A stretch of 64,000 nt of DNA. Source: Pseudomonas hormoni (GTDB taxonomy: Bacteria; Pseudomonadota; Gammaproteobacteria; Pseudomonadales; Pseudomonadaceae). Under the pieces are notes generated by a model. It was given only the letters and a program-made list of their open reading frames with translations, did no database searches and had not been told where the DNA came from. The position numbers and the translations under genes are program-made. The DNA lies in assembly GCF_018502625.1 (NCBI RefSeq), contig NZ_CP075566.1:1617001-1681000 (forward strand), given 5' to 3'. Shown piece after piece: positions 26,470 through 35,066 of this stretch (the stretch's first letter is position 1; each line of letters begins with the position of its first letter).

Positions 26470-27138
26470 ATGCTTCAGGTCCAAGGCGTCTACAAAAGCT
26501 ACGCCACACCGCAAGGTCCGTTGCCGGTGTTGCAAGGTGTCGACCTGACGCTGAAACCCGGCAGCAGCCTGGCGCTGATGGGCGAGTCGGGCAGTGGCAA
26601 AAGCACCTTGCTGCACCTGATCGCGGGGTTGGACAAGGTCGATCGCGGCAGCATCCGCAGTGGCGAGCATCAGCTTGAACGGATGAACGAAGGACAACTG
26701 GCGAACTGGCGGCGGACTGAAATCGGTCTGGTGTTCCAGCAGTTCAACCTGATCGGCAGTTTGCGCGTGGAAGACAATCTGGCGTTTCAGGCGCGGCTGG
26801 CCGGGCGGCACGATCCGCGATGGCAGGCGCATCTGGTGCAGCGTCTGGGGCTGGGTGATTTGCTGCGGCGTTATCCGGAGCAGTTGTCCGGTGGTCAACA
26901 GCAGCGGGTCGCACTGGGGCGGGCGCTGGCGTCGCAACCCAAACTGCTGCTGGCCGACGAACCCACCGGCAGCCTCGATGAAGCCACCAGTGATGAAGTG
27001 CTGAAGTTGTTGCTGGAGCTGCTCGACGACAGTCCCACGACGTTGTTGATGGTCACTCACAGCCCAAGAGTGGCGGCGCGACTGGCGGAGAAAGTGGTGT
27101 TGCACCGTGGTCGTCTGGCTGGCGCGGACGAGCGCTGA
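26470..27138 (+). CDS. ABC transporter ATPase, LolD/MacB-type
   Basis: The product is 222 residues with Walker A GESGSGKST, signature LSGGQQQRVALGRAL, Walker B LLLADEPTG and H-loop VTHSP. It belongs to the small ATPases that partner with FtsX/MacB-type permeases; such a permease follows with the reading frames abutting. The start is the ATG at 26470. Together with the permease and the AttH-like lipoprotein it forms a three-gene operon resembling the attE-attH type clusters of other proteobacteria. Confidence 0.9.
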   Translation: MLQVQGVYKSYATPQGPLPVLQGVDLTLKPGSSLALMGESGSGKSTLLHLIAGLDKVDRGSIRSGEHQLERMNEGQLANWRRTEIGLVFQQFNLIGSLRVEDNLAFQARLAGRHDPRWQAHLVQRLGLGDLLRRYPEQLSGGQQQRVALGRALASQPKLLLADEPTGSLDEATSDEVLKLLLELLDDSPTTLLMVTHSPRVAARLAEKVVLHRGRLAGADER

Positions 27139-27139
27139 G

Positions 27140-29611
27140 GTGCGGGTTTTTCGCGAAACGATGTGGGCGCTGCTCAGTCATTGGCGGCAGCACCCGGTGC
27201 AGTTTTTCAGTGTGCTGACCGGGCTCTGGCTCGCCACCAGCCTGCTGACCGGCGTGCAGGCGCTGAACAGCCAGGCGCGGGAAAGTTACGCGCGGGCCAG
27301 TCAGTTGATCGGCGGCGAACCCCAGGCCAGCCTCAGTGCGCCCGGTGGCGGGACGTTTTCCCAGGCCTTGTTTGTCGAGCTGCGCCGCGTGGGTTGGCCG
27401 GTGTCGCCGGTGCTGCAGGGGCGAGTCACGCTCAAGGGCCATGAAGATCAGCGATTGCAGCTGATGGGCATTGAGCCGGTGTCGCTACCATCCGGTTCCG
27501 CCGTAGCGGGGCGGGCGTTGGCGATCGAGCAGGTCGTCGAGTTTTTCAGCCCGCCGGGCAGTACCTGGATATCCCCGCAGACGTTGCAGGCGTTGGGGCT
27601 GCGTGAAGGTGAGCGTCCTTCCAGTTTGAGCGGTGTGACGTTGCCGCCACTGCAAGTGCAAACCGACATGGCCCCCGGGATGTTGCTGGTGGACATCGGT
27701 TTCGCTCAGCAGATTCTGGGTCTGCCGGATCAACTGTCGCGGCTGCTGTTGCCCAAGGATTTCACCAGAACGTTGCCTGATCAGTTCAAAGGCCAGCTTC
27801 AACTAAAAACCAGCGGTGAAGAGAACAATCTTTCGCGCCTCACCGAAAGCTTTCACCTGAACCTCGATGCCTTGGGTTTTCTGTCCTTCGTGGTCGGCCT
27901 GTTCATTGTCCATGCCGCCATCGGACTGGCGTTGGAGCAACGTCGAGGGCTGCTGCGAACCTTGCGCGCCTGTGGGGTCAGCGCTCGAATGTTGATTGCT
28001 TGCCTCGCCGTTGAGCTGGGTGGTCTGGCGATGATCGGCGGCCTAGCAGGCGTCGCCAGCGGCTACCTGTTGGCCAGTGTGCTGCTGCCAGACGTCGCCG
28101 CCAGTCTGCGCGGCTTGTACGGCGCCGAAGTGGCGGGGCAGTTGAGCCTCAGTCCGGGTTGGTGGCTCAGCGGTATTGGCTTGAGCCTGCTGGGGGCGTT
28201 GCTGGCCGGTGCCAATAGCCTGTTGCGGGCGGCGCGTTTGCCATTGCTGGCCCTGGCCGATCCGCAAGCTTGGCATCAGGCCCACGCACGCTGGTTGCGG
28301 CGACAGGGTTGGGTGGCGGCGATTGCGGGTGTGGTCGCACTGTTGGCGTTGATCTTTGGCGACAGCCTGGCCAGTGGATTCCTGCTGATGGCCGCGCTGC
28401 TGATCGGCGCGGCGCTGGCGCTGCCGGTGGTGCTCGATACGGTGCTGAACCTGGTGCTGCATCGCAGCCGTTCGGTGCTCGGTCAATGGTTTGTCGCCGA
28501 TTGCCGTCAGCAATTGCCGGCCCTGAGCCTGGCGTTGATGGCGCTGTTGTTGGCACTGGCGGCGAACATTGGCGCTGGCAGCATGACCGCCGGTTTTCGC
28601 CAGACCTTCAGCGACTGGCTCGAACAACGTCTGACCGCCGAACTGTACGTGAACCCGCAAAACCCGGCCCAGGCCAGAGAACTGCAGAGCTGGCTCAAAC
28701 AACAACCATCACTGAGCGCCGTGCTGCCCAACTGGCAAGTGTCGATCCAGTTGCAGGGCTGGCCGGCGGACGTTTTTGGCGTGATCGACCACCCGACCTA
28801 TCGCCAGCACTGGCCGTTGCTGGAAGCCTTGGGCGACAACCCATGGGACCGATTGGCCAAGGACGATGCATTGATGCTCAGCGAACAACTGGCCCGGCGC
28901 CTGAAGGTGCGCCTCGGCGACCATCTCACGCTGCCCACGCCGACCGGCCCGTGGTCGCCGCGTATCGTCGGGATCTACGCCGACTACGGCAACCCCAAGG
29001 GCCACCTCCTGGTCAATGTCGACCACCTGCTGCGCGGCTGGCCGCAACTGACACCGAATCGCTTCAACCTGCGCATCGAGCCGCCGTTGATCCCGGCGTT
29101 CCTGAAAACGCTGCAAACACGCTTCGCCCTGGACGACAACCGCATCGTCGATCAGGCCCGGCTCAAAGGTTGGTCCTCCCAAGTGTTCGAACGCACCTTC
29201 GCCGCCACCGCCGCGCTGAACAGCCTGACCCTTGGCGTCGCGGGTGTGGCGCTGTTCATCAGCCTGCTGACACAGAGTCAGAGCCGTCTCGGGCAACTCG
29301 CGCCGTTGTGGGCGTTGGGCGTGACGCGCCGACAATTGATGCTGCTAAACCTCGGACAAACCTGGTTGCTGGCAGTGCTGACGCTGGTGCTGGCGTTGCC
29401 GCTGGGCATCGCACTGGCGTGGTGCCTGGACACGGTGATCAACGTTCAGGCGTTCGGCTGGCGCCTGCCGTTGCGGTTGTTCCCGTTGCAGCTTGCGCAG
29501 TTGATGGGGCTGGCGTTGCTGGCGACCTTGCTGGCATCGGCGTGGCCGCTGTACTCGCTGTATCGCTCGCAACCGGCGGATCTGCTGAGGACGTTTGCTC
29601 ATGAGGATTAA
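27140..29611 (+). CDS. FtsX/MacB-type ABC permease
   Basis: The product is 823 residues with an N-terminal membrane helix followed by a large periplasmic domain. A three-helix FtsX core follows (LGFLSFVVGLFIVHAAIGLA onward), then a middle membrane segment, a second periplasmic domain, and a C-terminal FtsX core (LTLGVAGVALFISLLTQSQS, ending SLYRSQPADLLRTF). This duplicated FtsX layout is typical of one-subunit permeases that move lipids or lipoproteins or act on periplasmic targets. The GTG at 27140, one base after the ATPase stop, is chosen; a GTG at 27107 and an ATG at 27161 are alternatives. Confidence 0.85.
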   Translation: MRVFRETMWALLSHWRQHPVQFFSVLTGLWLATSLLTGVQALNSQARESYARASQLIGGEPQASLSAPGGGTFSQALFVELRRVGWPVSPVLQGRVTLKGHEDQRLQLMGIEPVSLPSGSAVAGRALAIEQVVEFFSPPGSTWISPQTLQALGLREGERPSSLSGVTLPPLQVQTDMAPGMLLVDIGFAQQILGLPDQLSRLLLPKDFTRTLPDQFKGQLQLKTSGEENNLSRLTESFHLNLDALGFLSFVVGLFIVHAAIGLALEQRRGLLRTLRACGVSARMLIACLAVELGGLAMIGGLAGVASGYLLASVLLPDVAASLRGLYGAEVAGQLSLSPGWWLSGIGLSLLGALLAGANSLLRAARLPLLALADPQAWHQAHARWLRRQGWVAAIAGVVALLALIFGDSLASGFLLMAALLIGAALALPVVLDTVLNLVLHRSRSVLGQWFVADCRQQLPALSLALMALLLALAANIGAGSMTAGFRQTFSDWLEQRLTAELYVNPQNPAQARELQSWLKQQPSLSAVLPNWQVSIQLQGWPADVFGVIDHPTYRQHWPLLEALGDNPWDRLAKDDALMLSEQLARRLKVRLGDHLTLPTPTGPWSPRIVGIYADYGNPKGHLLVNVDHLLRGWPQLTPNRFNLRIEPPLIPAFLKTLQTRFALDDNRIVDQARLKGWSSQVFERTFAATAALNSLTLGVAGVALFISLLTQSQSRLGQLAPLWALGVTRRQLMLLNLGQTWLLAVLTLVLALPLGIALAWCLDTVINVQAFGWRLPLRLFPLQLAQLMGLALLATLLASAWPLYSLYRSQPADLLRTFAHED

Positions 29612-30668
29612 GCTCGGCGCATTGTTGCTGATGCTGCTTTTGAGTGGCTGCGATGACTCTGCATCGGTTGAAAAAGGCTTTGCCGGTCTTGGCGGTGAGG
29701 CCGCTACCTTTACGCCGGTGGTGCCTGGTCGAGTGTTCAGCTTTCCGGCGGATCACGGACCTCACGATGGTTTTCGCATCGAGTGGTGGTACGTCACCGC
29801 CAATCTCAAGGACGATCAGGGCCGCGAGTTCGGTGTGCAATGGACGTTGTTTCGCAGCGCGTTGAAAGCGGCGCCCGAGGTGGCGGGTTGGGCTAACCAG
29901 ACAATCTGGCTGGGCCATGCGGCCGTGACCTCGGCGACGGTGCATCACGCGGCGGAACGCTATGCCCGTGGCGGCGTCGAGCAGGCCGGGGTGAGCGTGC
30001 AGCCCTTCAATGGCTGGATCGACGATTGGCGGTTCAGCGGTCAGGGGGGCGATGGGTTGGCGGATCTTCAACTCAGCGCCCGAGACAAGCTTTTCAGCTA
30101 CCAATTGCGGCTCACGTCTACGCGTCCGCCGGTGCTGCAAGGCGACAAGGGCTTCAGCCAGAAATCCGAACAGGGCCAGGCGTCGTACTACTACAGTCAG
30201 CCGTTTTTTCAGGCCAGCGGTACGCTGGAGATCGACGGCATGACTTATCAGGTCAGCGGCCCGGCGTGGCTTGATCGCGAGTGGAGCAGCCAGCCGTTGA
30301 CCGCCAACCAGAGCGGTTGGGACTGGTTTTCCCTGCACCTGGACAGCGGCGAACAGGTCATGCTGTACCGCATGCGGCAGAAGAACGGCGAGCCGTATCT
30401 CACCGGCACCTGGATCGACGCCCAGGGCCAGACACAATTACTGCACGCCGCCGACATCCGCCTCACACCGCTAGACACCGCGACCGTCGCCGGACGCTCA
30501 ATGCCCGTGCGTTGGTCGATCAACATTCCCACCAAACACCTCGACATCACCATCAACGCGCTCAACCCCAATGCCTGGATGGATTTGCGCATTCCGTACT
30601 GGGAAGGCCCCGTACGCCTCAGTGGCAGTCACGGAGGGCAGGGATATCTGGAAATGACCGGCTATTAA
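29601..30668 (+). CDS. AttH-like lipocalin-type lipoprotein
   Basis: The product is 355 residues with a lipoprotein signal (lipobox LSGC). The mature part has the AttH/CrtC-like pattern: HDGFRIEWWYVTANL, EFGVQWTLFRS, and later WLDREWSSQPL and GWDWFSLHLDSGEQVMLYRM. AttH-type proteins are two-domain lipocalin-like barrels predicted to bind hydrophobic ligands. The gene overlaps the permease by 11 bases, so the three products probably act together on a lipophilic substrate at the envelope. The substrate is unknown. Confidence 0.85.
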   Translation: MRIKLGALLLMLLLSGCDDSASVEKGFAGLGGEAATFTPVVPGRVFSFPADHGPHDGFRIEWWYVTANLKDDQGREFGVQWTLFRSALKAAPEVAGWANQTIWLGHAAVTSATVHHAAERYARGGVEQAGVSVQPFNGWIDDWRFSGQGGDGLADLQLSARDKLFSYQLRLTSTRPPVLQGDKGFSQKSEQGQASYYYSQPFFQASGTLEIDGMTYQVSGPAWLDREWSSQPLTANQSGWDWFSLHLDSGEQVMLYRMRQKNGEPYLTGTWIDAQGQTQLLHAADIRLTPLDTATVAGRSMPVRWSINIPTKHLDITINALNPNAWMDLRIPYWEGPVRLSGSHGGQGYLEMTGY

Positions 30669-30734
30669 GTCGGAACTCTCGGCAGTGCGGCGTCCTCCTA
30701 ATTCAAGAATGCCCGCGTTCACAGGAGCCCGCCC

Positions 30735-30977
30735 ATGAGCGACGACCTCAAACCACCCGACCTTGCTGCGTGGCAACGCCTGTTTGAAGACAAGGCCTAC
30801 TGGCAGCAATCCCCCGACGCCCATTACGCCGAGCTGTTGCGCGTGGCCGACGATCTGCTGGGGCAGGGCGCCATCGACCTCGACCAGTGGCAAGCCCTGA
30901 AGGCCAAGGCCGATCAATCCCACAAAGACTCGCCTGCCGTGAACGTCGCCCACGAGGTCGACGACCCCGACGCCTGA
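30735..30977 (+). CDS. Small conserved-type hypothetical protein
   Basis: The product is 80 residues, acidic and helical, without signal peptide or membrane segment (KPPDLAAWQRLFEDKAYW, then YAELLRVADDLLGQGAID). A good ribosome site (CAGGAG) precedes the ATG. It is followed after 11 bases by another tiny gene, suggesting a two-gene unit. No function was recognised. Confidence 0.7.
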   Translation: MSDDLKPPDLAAWQRLFEDKAYWQQSPDAHYAELLRVADDLLGQGAIDLDQWQALKAKADQSHKDSPAVNVAHEVDDPDA

Positions 30978-30988
30978 GGAGAACCATC

Positions 30989-31162
30989 GTGAACCGCAAA
31001 TCGCCTGACACCTCGAAACACCCCGACGAACCGCGTCCACCCGGAGAAGTCGAGCGCGACAACGACGCCCTGCGCCCCACTGATCCGACTCGCCGCAAGG
31101 ACAGCGGCAAAGGCACCGAAAGCGGCGAATCCACCGCGCAAGAAACGGCGGAAAATCGCTGA
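30989..31162 (+). CDS. Very small, disordered hypothetical protein
   Basis: The product is 57 residues, highly charged and rich in Pro, Glu, Lys, Thr and Ser (HPDEPRPPGEVERDNDALRP), probably unstructured. The GTG start at 30989 has GAGGAG at 30976-30981. The strong ribosome site and close spacing to the gene before it support reality. Confidence 0.6.
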   Translation: MNRKSPDTSKHPDEPRPPGEVERDNDALRPTDPTRRKDSGKGTESGESTAQETAENR

Positions 31163-31248
31163 ACAGCGTCTATGCTCAGTGGCACGGACGGCGCTCAACC
31201 TTGATTCAGAGCCGCCCGCTGCCATCCATCACAGGGAACGTACTGCAT

Positions 31249-31833
31249 ATGAAACTTCATGCACTGACCAAAGCCATCGCCCTCGCTACCGTGCTGTCCG
31301 CCGCCAGCTTCAGCGCCGTGGCAGCGGATATCCCGCTGTCCGCCGTCGTAGAGGCCGACCAGGTCACGACCAAAGTCCTGGCCGTTGACGCCGCCAAACA
31401 TCAAGTGGTCCTTGAAGGTGCCGAAGGGCGTGAGGTACATGTCCAGCTCAGCGACAAGGCCAAGAATCTGGGCAACCTGAAAGTTGGTGATCAGGTCACG
31501 GTCAAAGTGATCCGCTCGGTGGCCGCCTACCTCGATACCGATGTCGACAAAGGACTGCCTGGCTCCATCGAGCGCACCGGCGAAATCCGCGCGACAAAAG
31601 ACAATCCCAACCCGGGCGGTGAAGCGTTCCGTCAGGTCCAGGTCCAGCTGAAAATCACCGCCATCGACCTGAAGAAAAACCAGGTGACTTTCGAGAATCC
31701 GGCGGGCCAGTCGAAAACCGTCAACGTCGAGAGACCTGAAGTTCAGAAAAAACTGAAGGACTTGAAAGTAGGACAAAGCGTTGTCGTGACTTATACCGAT
31801 GTATTGAAAGTGACCACCCAACACGAAAGTTGA
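31249..31833 (+). CDS. Periplasmic hypothetical protein
   Basis: The product is 194 residues with a signal peptide (about 1-25, ending SAVAA). The mature part is mostly beta strand with two related halves: KVLAVDAAKHQVVLEGAEG and ITAIDLKKNQVTFENPAG each lead into a repeated (L)KVGD/GQ-V-V pattern (LKVGDQVTVKVI, LKVGQSVVVTYT). This suggests a duplicated OB-like or SH3-like barrel. The function is unknown. A hairpin after the stop may end transcription. Confidence 0.75.
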   Translation: MKLHALTKAIALATVLSAASFSAVAADIPLSAVVEADQVTTKVLAVDAAKHQVVLEGAEGREVHVQLSDKAKNLGNLKVGDQVTVKVIRSVAAYLDTDVDKGLPGSIERTGEIRATKDNPNPGGEAFRQVQVQLKITAIDLKKNQVTFENPAGQSKTVNVERPEVQKKLKDLKVGQSVVVTYTDVLKVTTQHES

Positions 31834-31851
31834 GTATTGACTCTATAGTGT

Positions 31852-31889
31852 CGATTGTTCTTGTATAACTTTTTGTACAAGAATAATCG
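31852..31889. terminator. Hairpin after the periplasmic protein gene
   Basis: CGATTGTTCTTGTA and TACAAGAATAATCG pair with one mismatch around a ten-base loop that contains TTTTT. There is no T-tract after the stem, so intrinsic termination would be weak; it may act as an RNA-stabilising 3' end. Confidence 0.4.
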
Positions 31890-32019
31890 GCTTTATGGTC
31901 TAACCAGTGAGTTTTTTGGGTGTATGTAAGTCATATTTGGAATGACATTCAATCGTTGTTCGATAAATTTCATGTTATATGCGCGGACATATTCAAAGAG
32001 TTCTACTAAAATACTTCCC

Positions 32020-32083
32020 GTTCGCCCAGTGGCAGGGCTCTTTACCGGTGCATGGATTGCCAAGGCCATTACACTGGGCGAAC
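32020..32083. repeat. Perfect 12-bp inverted repeat in an AT-rich gap
   Basis: GTTCGCCCAGTG and CACTGGGCGAAC flank a 40-base interior containing a smaller stem (TTGCCAAGGCC region). The surrounding gap (31834-32166) is clearly more AT-rich than its neighbours and holds no gene I can support. It could be a remnant of a mobile element end or a structured leader of the VanW-family gene downstream. Confidence 0.5.
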
Positions 32084-32166
32084 ACCTTCTTCGGGTACGC
32101 TGATCCGTTAAGATACGCAGCATTTTCAGATCAAGGACGAAAACGGCTGCTGCCGTTCTGACACGG

Positions 32167-32988
32167 ATGAAACCACTCTCCCTTTATCACCCGGCCCTCT
32201 ACTGGCTGCGCGTGTGGCAAAAAAGACTGTTCCGCCAACTGGCCTGGCGCTTCTCCCGCAAGCATTACGCCCGCCCGGAAAACGCGTGTGAGCGTTTGCC
32301 ATTCCGCTACCTCAAACATACCTCCAAACTGATCCGCAAACTCGGCAACTCAGACCTTGCCCTGCAACACAACAAAGTCGTGAATCTGAAATTGGCCGTG
32401 GCTGCGATTGACGGCGTTGTCATCGGGCCTGGCGAATACTTTTCCTTCTGCCGCCTGGTCGGCCGACCGACTCGAAAGCGTGGCTATGTCGAAGGCATGG
32501 AACTGTCATTTGGTGAAGCGCGCAGCGGCGTCGGTGGCGGGATTTGTCAGCTGAGCAACCTGATTCACTGGATGGCGATTCATTCGCCGTTGGTGGTGGT
32601 TGAGCGATCGAATCACAGCTTCGATCCTTTTCCTGATGAGGGGCGGGTACTGCCTTTCGGTTCCGGGGCGGCCATCTTTTACAACTACATCGACCTAGTG
32701 TTGCATAACCCGACGGATCGGCACTTTCAGTTGAAATTAAAGGTAGGCGAGCAGCAGTTGGAGGGGGAGTTGTTGTGCGATCAGGTGCGGGAGTTTCGGT
32801 ATCACGTTTATCAGCGTGGGCATCGGTTTGTGCGCGAAGGCGGGCGGGTGTTTCGGGAGAATGAGATCTGGCGGGAGGTCAGGAGTAAGGGGCAGGAGAG
32901 TCGGGTGTTGGAGAGTGCGCGGCTTTATAAGAATCGGGTAGTGGTTAAGTATGAGGTTGAGGAGGGGTTGTTGGAGATGGGTGTATAA
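32167..32988 (+). CDS. VanW-family protein
   Basis: The product is 273 residues. The family core is clear: GVVIGPGEYFSFCRLVGRPT, GYVEGMELSFG, GVGGGICQLSNLIHWMAIHS and VERSNHSFDPFPDEGRVLPF. The biochemical role of VanW is unknown; it was named from vancomycin-resistance clusters but is widespread in bacteria without them. There is no signal peptide. It stands alone and ends at a bidirectional terminator. Confidence 0.88.
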   Translation: MKPLSLYHPALYWLRVWQKRLFRQLAWRFSRKHYARPENACERLPFRYLKHTSKLIRKLGNSDLALQHNKVVNLKLAVAAIDGVVIGPGEYFSFCRLVGRPTRKRGYVEGMELSFGEARSGVGGGICQLSNLIHWMAIHSPLVVVERSNHSFDPFPDEGRVLPFGSGAAIFYNYIDLVLHNPTDRHFQLKLKVGEQQLEGELLCDQVREFRYHVYQRGHRFVREGGRVFRENEIWREVRSKGQESRVLESARLYKNRVVVKYEVEEGLLEMGV

Positions 32989-33023
32989 AAAAAACGGGTG
33001 ATCAATTAGATCGCCCGTTTTTA
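32989..33023. terminator. Bidirectional terminator between VanW gene and immunity array
   Basis: AAAAACGGGTGATC and GATCGCCCGTTTTT form a strong stem with A and T tracts on either side, just beyond the VanW-family stop and about 30 bases from the last gene of the reverse type VI operon. Confidence 0.85.
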
Positions 33024-33051
33024 TGTTGCCTGAACCTGGACGGTGACTATT

Positions 33052-33999
33052 TCAGGGTTTAGCTTCTTTCTCTAGGTCGATTAATCTGGTTGCCGGCCCA
33101 TCACCCCGTAAACGTTCAAGCACGATTTTTGGCCAACGAATCCGCGAACGACGTTTAGCGATTTTGTAGGTGAAATCCTGAATCAGGCTTGATGGGTGAA
33201 AAAATAGGTTGCCCAAAAGCATCGCGACATCAATTCCACTTAAGTAGTTTTTACCGTTAGCAGCGGCTTTTTTCTCTGCTATTACTTTGCGAGTATGGCC
33301 AAGAAATCCCGACTGTCTAAGATTCGATGCGAGCTGAGTCTTAACAAATCTGTCGGAGTCGCTCGGATTTCCATTTTCATCAAACCAGGGGCCGTTGTTC
33401 ATGTATGAGCGGATGTATTCCCAAAAGCCCTTTTGCATGTCTAGCGTTTTCCCCATCGGGGTACCAAGACTGATCATCAGCGCACTCTCAGTATTACCGA
33501 ATTGGTGAACCAGTATTTCCAGAGAGGCATTAGTCATGCCCGCTGTATAAGGTCCGATAATCTGGAATTCACATGTCAGCGCTTTTAACCCATCCCAAGG
33601 TGCGTGATACAACGTCCCATTGTTGTCATAGTAGATTTCACGAGTGCGTCTATTGAAAATTATGGGCAGCGGCAATCGGCGAAATGTTTCCCAGAGGAAG
33701 GGGGTCACTATCAATGGCACAGCCACAATCAACCCATTGCAGGCACCTTCATAATTTCCGATCGCCAATTGCCACAGGGCTATTAGTAAGCATGGAATCG
33801 ATCCGAGCGCCATTAGTCCAGTGAGGAGTCCACGATCTGTATCTCCGCTAGTTTTTAATGACAAAAAATGTTCGGAGTGTTCGTCGGTAATGAACAGTTC
33901 AATAGGGAGTTGACCTGTGGACTCATCAAAACTGAGAGTTGTGGTTGGCGAAGCCCCATATTTTGCCTTCGCCTGTCTTACTATATCATCCAGCGTCAT
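33052..33999 (-). CDS. Putative type VI immunity protein, copy 6 (short type)
   Basis: The product is 315 residues with a pair of membrane helices (about 60-105: GLLTGLMALGSIPCLLIALW and LIVAVPLIVTPFLW). It carries core signatures shared with the other five members of the array: an (P)xxFNRR-TREIYY segment followed by an aromatic PWDGL, and GFWEYIRSYMNNGPWFD. It resembles copy 5 (34134-35066) over its full length. It is the last gene of the operon and is separated from copy 5 by a 134-base gap. An immunity function against the pore-type effector is inferred from position, topology and amplification. Confidence 0.7.
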   Translation of the reverse strand: MTLDDIVRQAKAKYGASPTTTLSFDESTGQLPIELFITDEHSEHFLSLKTSGDTDRGLLTGLMALGSIPCLLIALWQLAIGNYEGACNGLIVAVPLIVTPFLWETFRRLPLPIIFNRRTREIYYDNNGTLYHAPWDGLKALTCEFQIIGPYTAGMTNASLEILVHQFGNTESALMISLGTPMGKTLDMQKGFWEYIRSYMNNGPWFDENGNPSDSDRFVKTQLASNLRQSGFLGHTRKVIAEKKAAANGKNYLSGIDVAMLLGNLFFHPSSLIQDFTYKIAKRRSRIRWPKIVLERLRGDGPATRLIDLEKEAKP

Positions 34000-34133
34000 T
34001 TTGAATTCTCGTTAACAGCAGGGAGGGCATGCAATGCTATCTCGATAGCATAAGCAGCCAGCCTGCCATTCTGTACACTTGGCCATCCAAAACCCATGAA
34101 AAGACAGGGGCGGCGAAAGTTCTTGGTTTTCTT

Positions 34134-35066
34134 CTACTTCTCAATATCAATCAATCTAGTAGCGGGGCCATCTGACTGCAAACGCTCCAGCACGACCGTG
34201 GGCCACCGATTACGAGACTTACGTTTTGCAATGTTATGGGTGAAACCCTGAATCCAATGGGTAGGATAGAACATTATGTGTCCTAGAAGCATGAGCGCGT
34301 CCATACCACTGAGATAGTTTTTCCCATTTGTTGCAGTTTTTTTGTCCGCGATGGTTTTTCGCCAATGAGCAAGAAAGCTTGATGGTTTCGTGTTTAGGTT
34401 TAGTTGGCTTTTCACAAAATTATCTGATTCGCTGTAATTGCCTCGCTCGTCAAACCATGGTCCATTGTTCATATAGGCGCGTATGTATTCCCAAAATCCT
34501 TTTTGCATGTCCAAGGTTTTACCTATAGGTGATCCGAGGCTAATCATTAATGAATTGCCAGGGTCGCGAAAACGATTAAGCATTATTTCTAAAGACGTGT
34601 TTCCAATGCCGCCAGTATAGGGTCCGACAATTTGAAACTCGCATGCCATCGCTTGAATTCCATCCCATGGAGAATGAAACAGTTCGCCTTCTTTTTCAAA
34701 GTAGACTTCACGAGTGCGGCGATTGAACAGAACGGGTAGAGGAAGAGGTCGACAAATTTCAAATAAGAAAGGAATTACAAACATAGGAGTCGCAATGGCG
34801 AGAGACAAAGCTGCCAGCGCCCATTCACCTTCCATCGTCATCCATATTGACAGAAGCAGGCCAAGCGGAGATGCGATGCCTGCGAGCATGCCTGTCATTG
34901 CACCCCGTTCAGCATCGCCGCTCATTTTCAATGTGAGATAATTTTCGGTGTGCTCATCGGTGATGAATAGCTCTAAAGGAGCCTTGCCTGTTGGCTGATC
35001 TACACTAAGAACTGTCCGGACAGTTGCATGGTCGAGTCCACCGGACTGTTTGATATCTACGTTCAT
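34134..35066 (-). CDS. Putative type VI immunity protein, copy 5 (short type)
   Basis: The product is 310 residues, a close paralogue of copy 6: LELFITDEHTENYLTLKMSGD, two membrane helices, LFNRRTREVYFEKEGELFHS, SLGSPIGKTLDMQKGFWEYI and NGKNYLSGMDALMLLGH. Its ATG overlaps the stop of copy 4 (ATGA), so it is translationally coupled to the array. It lacks the C-terminal WAKPSQALKEQS segment of the long copies. Confidence 0.72.
   Translation of the reverse strand: MNVDIKQSGGLDHATVRTVLSVDQPTGKAPLELFITDEHTENYLTLKMSGDAERGAMTGMLAGIASPLGLLLSIWMTMEGEWALAALSLAIATPMFVIPFLFEICRPLPLPVLFNRRTREVYFEKEGELFHSPWDGIQAMACEFQIVGPYTGGIGNTSLEIMLNRFRDPGNSLMISLGSPIGKTLDMQKGFWEYIRAYMNNGPWFDERGNYSESDNFVKSQLNLNTKPSSFLAHWRKTIADKKTATNGKNYLSGMDALMLLGHIMFYPTHWIQGFTHNIAKRKSRNRWPTVVLERLQSDGPATRLIDIEK

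Noticed and set aside
32020..32083. Possible integron attC site
   Set aside because: The core bases are in the wrong order for attC ends (GTT on the left, AAC on the right) and no integrase or cassette is nearby.
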